From positions 1 to 28,312 of the IMG/VR virus record IMGVR_UViG_3300006751_000088: a stretch of DNA of 28,312 nucleotides. One strand, given 5' to 3'. The stretch comes from a virus. The notes beneath the pieces are model-generated. The model did no database searches. It was not told the DNA's origin and was given only the letters and a program-made list of their open reading frames with translations. The position numbers and the translations under genes are program-made. How positions within the stretch are numbered: the stretch's first letter is position 1; the number at the start of each line of letters is the position of its first letter. Of the stretch, positions 7,887 to 15,121 are shown in pieces.

Positions 7887-8399
7887 ATGACACTCACCAC
7901 CTTGGCTGAAACCTACGCCCCTCATAGAACCTTCCCCGATCTAGAGGATTGGATCCTGCACCAACTCTCCCAGCTCTACCATGACCCAGACTCCTTTATA
8001 AGGGCAGATAACGACAAAGACTCCATGTTTAAGCTAGGAGAATCGGTCATTCTTTTTGTTCCTTCTCTTCAACTCTTCAACATCACAACAGCAAGCTCTG
8101 AAGAATGTGTTCAGGAATATGGAATTCACCTCTCTTCCTTTTTAGAAGCCCAGTATGGAATCTCCGACCTAAGAGAAACCCCCGCAGCTCTATGTTTTTC
8201 TCATGTTGATCTTCAACAGATGGCTGCCGAACTCACTGAAGAAATACAAGACGGGATAACCGGTGCCTCCGTCGCTCTCACAGAACAGCAGAGGAAAAAA
8301 CTAGCTCACTGGAATAAGCTCAATCCCGGCGTCGCAGATAAGGCTGCCGAGAGGGGGACATGGATCCATGGGAGTGTAGAGAACTACATCAACGGTTAA
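7887..8399 (+). CDS. Hypothetical protein whose C-terminus is a copied exonuclease fragment
   Basis: This 170-aa protein is read from ATG 7887; the frame is open to 7806, but that part overlaps the previous gene. Residues 1-131 are acidic and helical (LEDWILHQLSQLYHDPDSF) with no recognised family. From residue 132 on it is, base for base, a 113-bp copy of the exonuclease gene at 17922-18034. The copy is in the same frame and is followed two codons later by TAA. The copied part carries the nuclease N-terminal ERGTWIHG motif but none of the catalytic Asp/Lys residues, so it cannot be a nuclease. The original C-terminus was probably lost. No other trace of the nuclease follows. Confidence 0.6.
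   Translation: MTLTTLAETYAPHRTFPDLEDWILHQLSQLYHDPDSFIRADNDKDSMFKLGESVILFVPSLQLFNITTASSEECVQEYGIHLSSFLEAQYGISDLRETPAALCFSHVDLQQMAAELTEEIQDGITGASVALTEQQRKKLAHWNKLNPGVADKAAERGTWIHGSVENYING
8280..8392 (+). repeat. 113-bp perfect repeat, copy 1 (truncated donor fragment)
   Basis: Every base matches 17922-18034. The match ends abruptly on both sides (c versus a at the left, c versus a at the right). It encodes the last residues of the gene at 7887 in the same frame as in the exonuclease. See also copy 2. Confidence 0.97.
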
Positions 8400-8405
8400 A
8401 ACCAC

Positions 8406-8432
8406 TATGCAAGCGCTTCCCGCCTCTGCATA
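8406..8432 (+). promoter_or_regulatory. Inverted repeat TATGCA...TGCATA
   Basis: TATGCA (8406-8411) and TGCATA (8427-8432) flank GCG/CGC, giving a hairpin with a small internal loop. No T-run follows, so it is a weak terminator at best and could be an operator. It sits in the 129-bp gap 8400-8528, which otherwise holds an A-rich stretch (AAGAATATAAAAACATAAAA) and no gene. Confidence 0.35.
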
Positions 8433-8520
8433 ACAAAAATGTAAAGAATTGTAAGAATATAAAAACATAAAAGCTCAATGCAAAGCCTCCCTTTAGTGTT
8501 ATGTAGTCCATTTTTAATCC

Positions 8521-8540
8521 CATAGACAATGCATGTCACA
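8521..8540 (+). promoter_or_regulatory. 20-bp box, copy 1 (ATAGNCAATGCAYGTCACA)
   Basis: This 20-mer matches 18621-18640 at 17 of 20 positions. It overlaps the start codon of the gene at 8529, and the other copy lies just before the primase-helicase. Both copies lie downstream of a copy of the 113-bp repeat. A shared promoter, a regulatory site or a relic of the same rearrangement would all fit. Confidence 0.4.
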
Positions 8541-9356
8541 TACCGACTCGGCGAGACCAAACTCAATGATGCTGAAGTGACAGCCCTAATCTCCATCACA
8601 GGGCCAGTCAATGAGATTGAGATTGATATGGCCGAACACATCGATGTGGATCTAATTGACTGTAGAAAACTCTTCTCTCTGAGTGTGGAGAAAAAGTGTA
8701 CTACTCTCGCTCATCTCGCAGCGCGACTCGTCACACACGGAGGAGATACCACAAGACCTCGCCAAAGACGACGGAGGCGTAAGACTACAGGAAGCCTCGC
8801 CGATATAAAACCGTCTAAACAATTCAATGGTGTTGATCAAATCATCGCCGAGATACATCAATCCGGAACCAATAAAGGACTAGGCGCAGCAATGATCCTC
8901 AGTGTCCTAGCCGAGAAAGTACCCCAGCCCTTGAGAAGTATTGCTCTCACCATAGTTAACGACATCGCATATAAAGGCGAAGTGTCGCCTGACTCCTCCC
9001 TTTTCCGAGGCTTTCGCCAAACCACGGCGGGGGATTACACCACGGTTAATAGAACTCCCGAAGTAGACCGAGCCGATTGTTATCATGCCTCTCCAATTTA
9101 TACAGCACTTCGAGAGGGGTTGGCCTACCTAGCGGAATATGGACTAGTAAATATGCGTAAGACTGTGGAGTATGGATCCTACAAAGAAGACTACTTCACT
9201 AATGCTAACCTTCTCCGCCGTGTAGTCTATGACATTGAACTGACCCAGGAGGGTCACCAAGTAACAACCCAGTGGGGAGATATCAAGAACTTTATCAGTT
9301 CAGCATGGAGTAGAAGAGTTAGACCTTCACGCCTTGGTAAGGTGGGGAAGGGCTAA
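8529..9356 (+). CDS. Basic hypothetical protein with Arg-rich patch, 275 aa
   Basis: The N-terminal 75 residues look alpha/beta (MHVTYRLGETKLND; LISITGPVNEIEIDM). A very basic stretch follows (RPRQRRRRRK, about 76-86), suggesting nucleic-acid binding. The C-terminal part resembles a winged helix at about 195-240 (ALREGLAYLAEYGLVNMRKT), but this is uncertain. It lies between the copied nuclease fragment and the DNA polymerase and is closed by a strong terminator. The start codon lies inside the 20-bp box at 8521; no Shine-Dalgarno is seen. Confidence 0.65.
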   Translation: MHVTYRLGETKLNDAEVTALISITGPVNEIEIDMAEHIDVDLIDCRKLFSLSVEKKCTTLAHLAARLVTHGGDTTRPRQRRRRRKTTGSLADIKPSKQFNGVDQIIAEIHQSGTNKGLGAAMILSVLAEKVPQPLRSIALTIVNDIAYKGEVSPDSSLFRGFRQTTAGDYTTVNRTPEVDRADCYHASPIYTALREGLAYLAEYGLVNMRKTVEYGSYKEDYFTNANLLRRVVYDIELTQEGHQVTTQWGDIKNFISSAWSRRVRPSRLGKVGKG

Positions 9357-9366
9357 CCCCCCTTCC
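9346..9366 (+). promoter_or_regulatory. Hairpin over the stop of the 275-aa gene
   Basis: GGAAGGG (9346-9352) and CCCTTCC (9360-9366) form a perfect 7-bp stem with a 7-nt loop that contains the TAA stop. With no T-run it is not a terminator by itself; it lies just upstream of the real terminator at 9378 and may stabilise the transcript end. Confidence 0.45.
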
Positions 9367-9377
9367 ATAGGTTGTAT

Positions 9378-9407
9378 AAGGGCGGAGGTACGGGCCGCCC
9401 TTTTTTT
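9378..9407 (+). terminator. Strong rho-independent terminator
   Basis: AAGGGCGG (9378-9385) pairs perfectly with CCGCCCTT (9395-9402) over a 9-nt loop and runs into seven T residues. It separates the 275-aa gene from the DNA polymerase, whose ATG is only 6 nt after the T-run. The polymerase is therefore made by read-through or from an internal start. Confidence 0.85.
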
Positions 9408-9412
9408 ATCTC

Positions 9413-11302
9413 ATGAATATTAATTACATCACCACCCAACAACAGTTTGACCAAGCTGTTAAAGAGCTCTACTCCTTCCCCAAACTATGCTTTGACTACG
9501 AGACCACGGGGTTAGATGCACGAATAGCTAAACCGCGTCTTCTTCAACTGTGTACAACGCAGGAAGGAGAGCGAACTGTCTATGTAATTGACTTCTTTAA
9601 GGTCCCCGATACTTCGGCATTAATTGCTTTAATAGAATCCAGAGAGTTACTAGTTGCGCACAACGCTAACTTTGATCTTCAGTTTAATTTACAGCTAGGC
9701 ATCGACTACAAAGGAAAAATCTTCGATACCTATTTGGCCGAGCGGTGCCTACGCGCTGGCTTTAAAGAGAAAAAAATTAGCCCCAAGATTAAAAAAACTT
9801 ACTTTGCAGATGTCTCATGTAACCTCAAGTCGGTAGTAGGAAGACGACTAGAACAAGACCTAAGCAAGGAACAACAAGTCTCTGACTGGTCAGCCCCAGA
9901 CCTGGAAGAGGAACAGATTAAATATGCAGCGAGTGATGTGGATATTCTCCCCGAGATTGCCGGGGCTCAACTAAAGGAAATGTGTGACGAAGATCTAGTG
10001 AGTATCTACTCTCTTGAATCCCAGTGCATTCGCCCTGTGGCATCTATGTGTAATAGAGGCTTTAAGGTGGATGTTAATAAGTTAATAGCACTAAGAGAGT
10101 CCATTACAGAGAAATTAGATCAAATCACTGTAGACTTTTGTAAAGATCTTGACTCGGCTTTACCTACCTCCTACAAATTACCCCGAGGAGAAGATGGACA
10201 AATCGCAATTGGCAAAAAACTTAGAAAAGAATTCAACCCGGGATCAGGAATCCAATGCATCCGAGCGTTTGAAGTCCTCGGCGTTGAACTACCTATTGAT
10301 GGAAGAACAGGCAAGAAGACGCTCAATCAAGTTGCCTTATCCGAGTTTGCCTCCGAGGATCCACTCCTCAGCCTTTATCGGAAAAGGGTCAAGATCGAGA
10401 CCCGATTGGAGCACGCTCAAAAACTTATTACCAATATCAACCCTGTTACTCATAGGATTCATAGTGGCTATAACCAATATGGGGCCAACTCAGGAAGATT
10501 TACCTCCTCAGGAAGTAAGAAAGGAAACGCCAAACAATCCAAAAATCACTTTGCCGTAAACGCTCAGCAAATCCCACGGCACAAAGAATTTCGAGAATGT
10601 TTTATACCGAGTCCTGGTCATCAACTCGTTATCTGTGACCTATCTCAAATCGAACTCAGGTTAGGAGCAGAACTGATTGGCATCCCTCAGATGATCCAAG
10701 CCTTTCAGGAAGGAAAGGACCTACATACAGTTACAGCGAGTCTTATCTATAAAGTACCCATAGAAGAAGTAACAAAAGACCAGAGACAAGAAGGGAAGAC
10801 TCTTAACTTTGCACTCCTCTATGGGATGGGGTATAGAAAGTACCGTACATATAGTGCCCAGTCCGGCAAAGTTATATCTCTTTCCGAAGCGAAGGTGGCT
10901 CACGCTGCTTTTCACAATGCATATCCGCGTCTAAAACAATGGCATCGAGAGCGAGCTGCAATGGTAGAAGATGGCTGGTGCTATGTACGCACCCCCGCAG
11001 GGAGGAGACGTTTACTGTCTTATGACGATGCTCAGATGATGGCATGTGCAAATACATTGATCCAAGGGGCGGGTGCAGACATCTTAAAACTATCTATTGC
11101 CTTCCTTAATGACAACCTTAATGACGAGGCCCACCTCATTGGCTGCGTCCACGATGAGATTGTTCTTGAAGTAGTGGAAGAAAGGGCTGAAGAATATAAG
11201 ACAATTCTTGAAGATGCGATGTGTCGCGCTACTGAGTCCATCTTAAAAGTCGTACCATCTAAAGCTGACGCCCATATAGGTAGAACCTGGGCGGATAAAT
11301 AA
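9413..11302 (+). CDS. polA: DNA polymerase I (family A) with 3'-5' proofreading exonuclease
   Basis: This is a 629-aa replicative polymerase. The N-terminal DEDDy exonuclease has DYETTGLD (D28, E30), LVAHNANFD and YAASDVD. The polymerase motifs are A (CDLSQIELR, D about 409), B (KTLNFALLYGMG, K about 462) and C (VHDEI, D about 581); all catalytic residues are present. It lacks a 5'-3' exonuclease, as in T7. It is about 75 residues shorter than T7 polymerase (704 aa), roughly the size of the thioredoxin-binding loop, so thioredoxin dependence is doubtful. It is placed right after a strong terminator. It works with the SSB-like protein (15075), primase-helicase (18648) and exonuclease (17820). 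Confidence 0.95.
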   Translation: MNINYITTQQQFDQAVKELYSFPKLCFDYETTGLDARIAKPRLLQLCTTQEGERTVYVIDFFKVPDTSALIALIESRELLVAHNANFDLQFNLQLGIDYKGKIFDTYLAERCLRAGFKEKKISPKIKKTYFADVSCNLKSVVGRRLEQDLSKEQQVSDWSAPDLEEEQIKYAASDVDILPEIAGAQLKEMCDEDLVSIYSLESQCIRPVASMCNRGFKVDVNKLIALRESITEKLDQITVDFCKDLDSALPTSYKLPRGEDGQIAIGKKLRKEFNPGSGIQCIRAFEVLGVELPIDGRTGKKTLNQVALSEFASEDPLLSLYRKRVKIETRLEHAQKLITNINPVTHRIHSGYNQYGANSGRFTSSGSKKGNAKQSKNHFAVNAQQIPRHKEFRECFIPSPGHQLVICDLSQIELRLGAELIGIPQMIQAFQEGKDLHTVTASLIYKVPIEEVTKDQRQEGKTLNFALLYGMGYRKYRTYSAQSGKVISLSEAKVAHAAFHNAYPRLKQWHRERAAMVEDGWCYVRTPAGRRRLLSYDDAQMMACANTLIQGAGADILKLSIAFLNDNLNDEAHLIGCVHDEIVLEVVEERAEEYKTILEDAMCRATESILKVVPSKADAHIGRTWADK

Positions 11303-11315
11303 CCACTCCCTCTTC

Positions 11316-11576
11316 ATGACTACTCTTAACCGACCTGCTCCCCAACCTAGATTCAGCGTAGGAGACTACGTCAAAGAATCTCTCCGTCCACAGGTAGGAG
11401 CCTCATCACACTTTGCCCGCCCCCGCAAAGGAAAGGTAGTCGCCATCTACCTTCGCCGTGACAAAAGGGGTGCGCGTCGTTATCATTTCTCTGTTATCTG
11501 GGATGGGTTTAAAAGCCCTAGTGAAATTGCCCAACATAGGCTAGAGAAATTAGAGAACACGCGCAAAAGTTCATAA
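11316..11576 (+). CDS. Small basic protein, possibly SH3/KOW-like, 86 aa
   Basis: The segment FSVGDYVKE...GKVVAIYLRR...YHFSVIWDGF has alternating strands like small SH3 or KOW barrels. The C-terminus is helical (HRLEKLENTRKSS). It is strongly basic, consistent with nucleic-acid binding. It follows the polymerase by 13 nt and is probably cotranscribed. The family assignment is only by pattern. Confidence 0.6.
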   Translation: MTTLNRPAPQPRFSVGDYVKESLRPQVGASSHFARPRKGKVVAIYLRRDKRGARRYHFSVIWDGFKSPSEIAQHRLEKLENTRKSS

Positions 11577-11622
11577 ACCTTTAAAAGCTTTATACTGCTC
11601 CGGTTAGTTATCTAGCCTTTCT

Positions 11623-11844
11623 TTGAAATTACAAGAGATATGGGTAATAACTAAGGGAGACCGATATGTTTCCGAGTGTATTAACGAGTCTAAAAAGAAA
11701 CTAGTTGAGTACTGTAGCACTCGAGAACACGCTAAGGCCTTCCGATCTCATGAGAAAGCTAAGTCAACCATGAAAGTATTAAAGAGCGTGGTGGGCCCGG
11801 GATTCGGTCTCCAGCGTTATTTTGTGATGAGCAAGGAGGATTAG
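11623..11844 (+). CDS. Hypothetical basic protein, 73 aa
   Basis: The start is TTG 11623 because no ATG occurs near the beginning of the conserved-looking part. The protein has a strand (EIWVITKGDRYVSEC), a basic helix (HAKAFRSHEKAKSTMKVL) and a final strand (RYFVM). Its last 4 nt overlap the end of the convergent small gene at 11841. A TATACT at 11591 could be a -10 box, but no -35 element is seen. Confidence 0.5.
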   Translation: MKLQEIWVITKGDRYVSECINESKKKLVEYCSTREHAKAFRSHEKAKSTMKVLKSVVGPGFGLQRYFVMSKED

Positions 11845-11984
11845 AAAACCTTCTTCAAATAGCTCTTCACTAATCCAAAGACGGGAGGTATACGAGAATC
11901 GGCTGGGACATACACCCCCCACTTCTCTACATACAATTTACTATCGAGGGATTTAACCCACCAGTTTGTTGGAGCGCTTTGCAT
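11841..11984 (-). CDS. Small protein, 47 aa, TGATG-coupled to the upstream gene
   Basis: ATG at 11984-11982 overlaps the TGA of the gene at 11984-12241 as TGATG, a classic translational coupling. The sequence has several aromatic residues (NWWVKSLDSKLYVEKWGVYV) and a basic end (VKSYLKKVF). It has no signal peptide. It ends convergently with the plus-strand gene, overlapping by 4 nt. The composition looks coding and it fills the gap exactly, but the function is unknown. Confidence 0.65.
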   Translation of the reverse strand: MQSAPTNWWVKSLDSKLYVEKWGVYVPADSRIPPVFGLVKSYLKKVF

Positions 11985-12241
11985 CAAAAAAGTTTGACTT
12001 TACCCGGGGATACTAACCCTTCCAAGCTACCCCAGCCACAAGCTGCTCCCGGTAACGACTTACTCAAACCCCCTCCCACGCTGGGAATAAGGGCACCCTT
12101 CACTTTATCAATAAGTACTTTCTGTAACTTTTCTTGATTCGCAGGAGTAGAGAAGTAGAGGTAGCCATAGATACTCCCAGCCGCGAGGGTACCCGATATC
12201 AGAAGACTGACAACTGCCGCCGTGTCGAGAAGTTTACGCAT
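11984..12241 (-). CDS. Small membrane-anchored protein, 85 aa
   Basis: It begins MRKLLDTAAVVSLLISGTLA, with a hydrophobic segment to about residue 32 that acts as an N-terminal membrane anchor or signal. A charged helix (NQEKLQKVLIDKVKG) and a Gly/Pro/Ser-rich tail follow. Cyanophages, as I recall, carry many short proteins starting in this way (M[RK]K.LDTAAVVS..ISG), with unknown role. It lies directly after the porin-like gene and its terminator, and is coupled to the 47-aa gene downstream. Confidence 0.7.
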   Translation of the reverse strand: MRKLLDTAAVVSLLISGTLAAGSIYGYLYFSTPANQEKLQKVLIDKVKGALIPSVGGGLSKSLPGAACGWGSLEGLVSPGKVKLF

Positions 12242-12252
12242 GATTATTAGGT

Positions 12253-12292
12253 AAAAAAAATCTCGCTAAGTGTGTGAGGAAACCTAGCGAGA
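12253..12292 (-). terminator. Rho-independent terminator of the porin-like gene
   Basis: On the minus strand TCTCGCTA and TAGCGAGA (12292-12285 and 12268-12261) pair perfectly over 8 bp and are followed by eight T residues (12260-12253). It lies 27 bp beyond the stop of the gene at 12320, so that gene is transcribed on its own, and 12 bp before the start of the next minus gene. Confidence 0.85.
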
Positions 12293-12319
12293 ATTAAATG
12301 GGGACTAATTTAGCTTACT

Positions 12320-12691
12320 TCAAAAGGTATAAGTACCCCCGACCTTGGTCCCATAAGCTGTATCCTCTGTTTCATCGGTGATGAATGAAACTTCACCATA
12401 AAGGTCGAACTTATCACTAAGTGCCACGGTGCCACCTAGCTTTCCGGATACATCAGTATCGACGCTACCTGAAGCTCCATCAGTTGAAGTAAAGGCAGGG
12501 CCCACCTGAGCGAAGACCTCAGAATTTTCAGAAGGATTTCCCTTCCAACCAATATGAAGCTCGGTAGTACTCCCCTTCCAATCTTGACCGACAGCTGAAC
12601 CGTTAAATTCTGTGTTCACGTAGACGTCAGCCATTGCAGCTGAGCCGAACATGGACACGGCAGCAGCGGCAAGTAGTGCTGGCTTAATCAT
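12320..12691 (-). CDS. Secreted small beta-barrel-like (porin-like) protein
   Basis: This 123-aa protein has a clear Sec signal peptide, with the cleavage site probably after SAAMA (about residue 21). The mature part starts DVYVNTEFNGSAVG and consists of alternating short beta strands that end in YTF, a terminal aromatic as in outer-membrane proteins. It is too short for a full porin, about 8 strands at most. Similar small 'porin-like' proteins are common in marine cyanophages. A good Shine-Dalgarno (AAAGGA) precedes the ATG, unusual in this window, and a strong terminator follows. High expression is likely; location in the host envelope is inferred. Confidence 0.75.
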   Translation of the reverse strand: MIKPALLAAAAVSMFGSAAMADVYVNTEFNGSAVGQDWKGSTTELHIGWKGNPSENSEVFAQVGPAFTSTDGASGSVDTDVSGKLGGTVALSDKFDLYGEVSFITDETEDTAYGTKVGGTYTF

Positions 12692-12867
12692 TGTTCCTTT
12701 ATGTAAAGAAAGATTTACAAAAATCTAAACCAAGTAAAAAGTAGTGTGACAGTTAGTGTGCCAGTTGTTAGGTAGGGTAGCCTAGATCTTCCAGTGACAC
12801 CCTTATTAATAACTAAAAACCATAAACGAATTGGCTTATACTGTTAAGACTGGTAAGAATTGATTTC
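12692..12867. promoter_or_regulatory. Divergent intergenic region with tandem repeat and hairpin
   Basis: This 176-bp region separates the minus-strand porin-like gene from the plus-strand repeat protein. It contains a tandem 12-bp repeat (12743-12754 and 12755-12766, one mismatch), an inverted repeat AGATTT-ACAA-AAATCT at 12711-12726, and a -10-like TATACT at 12838-12843 on the plus strand with no clear -35. It holds no gene. It is the natural site for two divergent promoters, possibly using phage or modified host polymerase. Confidence 0.45.
12743..12766. repeat. Tandem 12-bp repeat, AGTGTG(A/C)CAGTT
   Basis: AGTGTGACAGTT is followed at once by AGTGTGCCAGTT. Two adjacent near-identical 12-mers about 55-75 bp before the porin-like start look like a protein-binding site, but only two copies exist here. 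Confidence 0.5.
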
Positions 12868-14370
12868 ATGACTGCGTCTAGGTATAAAGTCCCCCCTAGT
12901 CTTCTGCGTCAAGCAGGTAACAGATTCGGGCTAGACCTCGGTGGTTTCTTTAGTGGTGCAGCTGTTCCCGAAGGAAGTGCAGACGCAGGAACTGATACAG
13001 GTGGATCTACCGAAGGTGGGCAATTCGCCAACGTGTCCAACACCGACGGAGCATGGGCCGGCTATCTACCAACCTTTGGTTTTCAATCTCTTTCAAAAGG
13101 AAGAGGAGGAAATGTTCTTGGGTATAAAGGAGGACTAAACAGAGATACCCAAATAAACACAATGACCCTGGCCCCTGAGCCAGCCACAGGGATTAACTTA
13201 ACCAACATTAACCAAGTAGGAGTAAACACTGAGGATGGAGTTGGCACGGGTGATACCTACGTAGGCACAGATCCCGAAGAAGATCCCAACAATATTTTCG
13301 ACAGCAGAAGAGACCTCGGCGATCTTGCCACCGAATTTGGACAGAGTGGTCTTTTTGGAGGCATGGACTATAAGAAAGCATTGGATGCGGGATACGAGCC
13401 AGGCGAGATTCAAGACTGGATGAGAGATAATCTGGATCTGGTTCACGAACAAAACCGTCCGGGCATGGCCGGGGGTCTATATGAGCAAATTAGTGGGGGA
13501 GTACCAACGGAGCAGATCGGTTCGGTATCCCGTACATGGTCCCAAGGTAATCGTCCGGAAATAGAACTCGGACAAAGTGGAGACTACTTCGGCCACGCAG
13601 ACCTAGAGGCAGCTAGGGGAGCTGGCTTCCAGGATTCAGAGATTAAGAGATACCTTATAGATAATCCCCAGCTTCTTCGTGAAGGGAATGTCCCAGGTCA
13701 AGGTGGTTTGTTTGATGAACTAGGAGACACAATCCACGGTCAATACGCGAATACACCAGAGCGTGATCCCATATCCATTCGTCATGGCGCGAGTGCCGCC
13801 TTCTTCGGCGGAAGAGATTTAGATGCGGCGAGAGGAGCAGGCTACTCGGATACAGAAATTAAAGCCTATCTCGATCAGAACATCGGTCTTCTTCGTGACG
13901 CCAACGTACCCGGAGGCGGAGGTTTATACGACAAGTTGGGTTCATCCGCTCAAGTCGGATATGGTGTTACCCCTGATCGTGATGAACGTGACCCAATAGG
14001 AATTGGAGGAGGTCAGAGTGCAGCATACTTTGGAGACGTTGATCTACAAGCCGCAAAAGGAGCTGGATGGTCTGATGAGGAAATTAAATCTTACCTAGAC
14101 CAAAACCCCTCACTACTGCGTGCTCACAATGTTCCCGGTGGAGGTGGTCTGTACGACAACCTCTCTGGCGGTAATGGCGGTAATAGCGGTGGAAGCATCA
14201 GCCTCGCACACGGACAAAGTGGAGACTACTTCGGCCACGCAGACCTAGAGGCAGCTAGAAACCAGGGGAAGAGTAATCAAGAAATTAAGGCCTTCCTCGA
14301 TGCAAACATTGATAAATTACGTGGTCCTAACGTGCCTGGTGGGGGCGGCGTTTACGATATGGTTCGCTAA
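12868..14370 (+). CDS. Structural-type protein with five 52-aa repeats
   Basis: This 500-aa protein has a Gly/Asp/Thr-rich N-terminal 155 residues and five C-terminal repeats, each about 52 aa. The pattern is G.S..YFG..DL.AAR.AG.S..EIK.YLD.N..LLR..NVPGGGGLYD. Units start near residues 157, 235, 308, 383 and 448; the first is the most divergent and the last loses the central Gly-Tyr. Each unit reads as two helices plus a Gly-rich turn. Units 2 and 5 also share 48 identical bases. I recall similar repeats in cyanophage proteins of unknown role. It is probably virion-associated; it has no signal peptide or enzyme motif. The start is ATG 12868; the stop frame continues open into the next small gene. 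Confidence 0.75.
   Translation: MTASRYKVPPSLLRQAGNRFGLDLGGFFSGAAVPEGSADAGTDTGGSTEGGQFANVSNTDGAWAGYLPTFGFQSLSKGRGGNVLGYKGGLNRDTQINTMTLAPEPATGINLTNINQVGVNTEDGVGTGDTYVGTDPEEDPNNIFDSRRDLGDLATEFGQSGLFGGMDYKKALDAGYEPGEIQDWMRDNLDLVHEQNRPGMAGGLYEQISGGVPTEQIGSVSRTWSQGNRPEIELGQSGDYFGHADLEAARGAGFQDSEIKRYLIDNPQLLREGNVPGQGGLFDELGDTIHGQYANTPERDPISIRHGASAAFFGGRDLDAARGAGYSDTEIKAYLDQNIGLLRDANVPGGGGLYDKLGSSAQVGYGVTPDRDERDPIGIGGGQSAAYFGDVDLQAAKGAGWSDEEIKSYLDQNPSLLRAHNVPGGGGLYDNLSGGNGGNSGGSISLAHGQSGDYFGHADLEAARNQGKSNQEIKAFLDANIDKLRGPNVPGGGGVYDMVR
13569..13616 (+). repeat. 48-bp exact repeat, copy 1
   Basis: Identical to 14211-14258, both coding GQSGDYFGHADLEAA. Surrounding repeat units have diverged more, so these 48 bp were copied or converted recently. 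Confidence 0.95.
14211..14258 (+). repeat. 48-bp exact repeat, copy 2
   Basis: Second copy of the 48-bp element at 13569, at the start of the last protein repeat. Confidence 0.95.
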
Positions 14371-14427
14371 CAGTTCCTTCCCCCACGAGTTAGTATCCTT
14401 CTAGGGAATTCACTCCTATCATCATCA

Positions 14428-14562
14428 GTGATTAGTCTTATCCGATTTATTCTGAGAGGGCCTAGGGTTTGGAAGAAATATGCTCCTCTCCTGCAGCTAA
14501 CAGAAGAGGAGTTGGACTTACTCATGAGGAACGCGGAGTTTTTGCCTAACGATGTCTACTGA
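14428..14562 (+). CDS. Small protein, 44 aa
   Basis: It starts with GTG 14428, the first possible start in the frame. A basic amphipathic N-terminus (VISLIRFILRGPRVWKKY) is followed by an acidic helix (TEEELDLLMRNAEFLPNDVY). Its TGA overlaps the start of the next gene by 11 nt. The sequence looks coding and has the size and layout of small cyanophage proteins I have seen; the function is unknown. Confidence 0.6.
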   Translation: MISLIRFILRGPRVWKKYAPLLQLTEEELDLLMRNAEFLPNDVY

Positions 14563-15121
14563 ATATATACTCACAGTAGAACGTAAAAATATAAGTTTAC
14601 CTATCTCCCTCACTGCAAATGATGGAGTTCATGCACAGGCTCAAGCAGCAGATATATCTAACGCATTAAAAGCAGACACCTTCAGTTTAAATTACGAAAA
14701 AGGAGAAACAACAACCTTAAGTGATTTATTTAGAAGATTAGCCTTTAGTGATTTCCCCAGAAAAGCTTGTTATATCTGGAATGGAGGGTTCACAAATACA
14801 TCCCCAGTAATCTACGCATTAGGTAAAAGGTACTACGTGCGTCCATTAATAATGAATTATCTCCAAGTAGGGGATGATGTATACGCACACAACTCTTGTA
14901 ATCGTAAGAACTGTATCAACCCCTTTCATAATAGTTACAAAATCTTTAAAGCCGCTAAATTAACCAGTGCGGATACTGCACTTGCGCTAGCCTTCGCGAG
15001 CAGCGGCGCTCCTGTAAAGGAAATCGCCAAAGCTCTTAAAGTACATCGCTCAACTATTTATCGGATACTACGGAATGAACATCTTCATTCTCGGCCTTCG
15101 GGTGACAGACAACCCTCTTGA
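14552..15121 (+). CDS. HNH-like zinc domain fused to a helix-turn-helix
   Basis: In this 189-aa protein, residues about 113-128 read AHNSCNRKNCINPFHN, matching the HNH_3/His-Me finger pattern H.C....C.NP.H found in phage homing endonucleases. The last 40 residues hold a resolvase-type HTH (GAPVKEIAKALKVHRSTIYR, about 150-172). The first His is one position off the usual place, so nuclease activity is uncertain. It could be a homing endonuclease-like protein or a DNA-binding regulator built from one. It lies between a repeat protein and an SSB-like gene, whose start it overlaps by 47 nt. Confidence 0.7.
   Translation: MSTEYILTVERKNISLPISLTANDGVHAQAQAADISNALKADTFSLNYEKGETTTLSDLFRRLAFSDFPRKACYIWNGGFTNTSPVIYALGKRYYVRPLIMNYLQVGDDVYAHNSCNRKNCINPFHNSYKIFKAAKLTSADTALALAFASSGAPVKEIAKALKVHRSTIYRILRNEHLHSRPSGDRQPS

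Larger units (their letters stand above)
13336..14367 (+). repeat. Five protein-level tandem repeats
   Basis: This covers the repeat region of the 500-aa protein. Best conserved are the FG..DL.AA, EIK.YLD.N and NVPGGGGLYD blocks. Spacers differ in length (about 13-26 aa), so units are not simple recent duplications except for the 48-bp match between units 2 and 5. Confidence 0.8.

Noticed and set aside
8405-8641. Minus-strand ORF of 78 codons
   Set aside because: It crosses the intergenic region and the start of the 275-aa gene; low-complexity Ser/Ile-rich start, antisense to a better frame.
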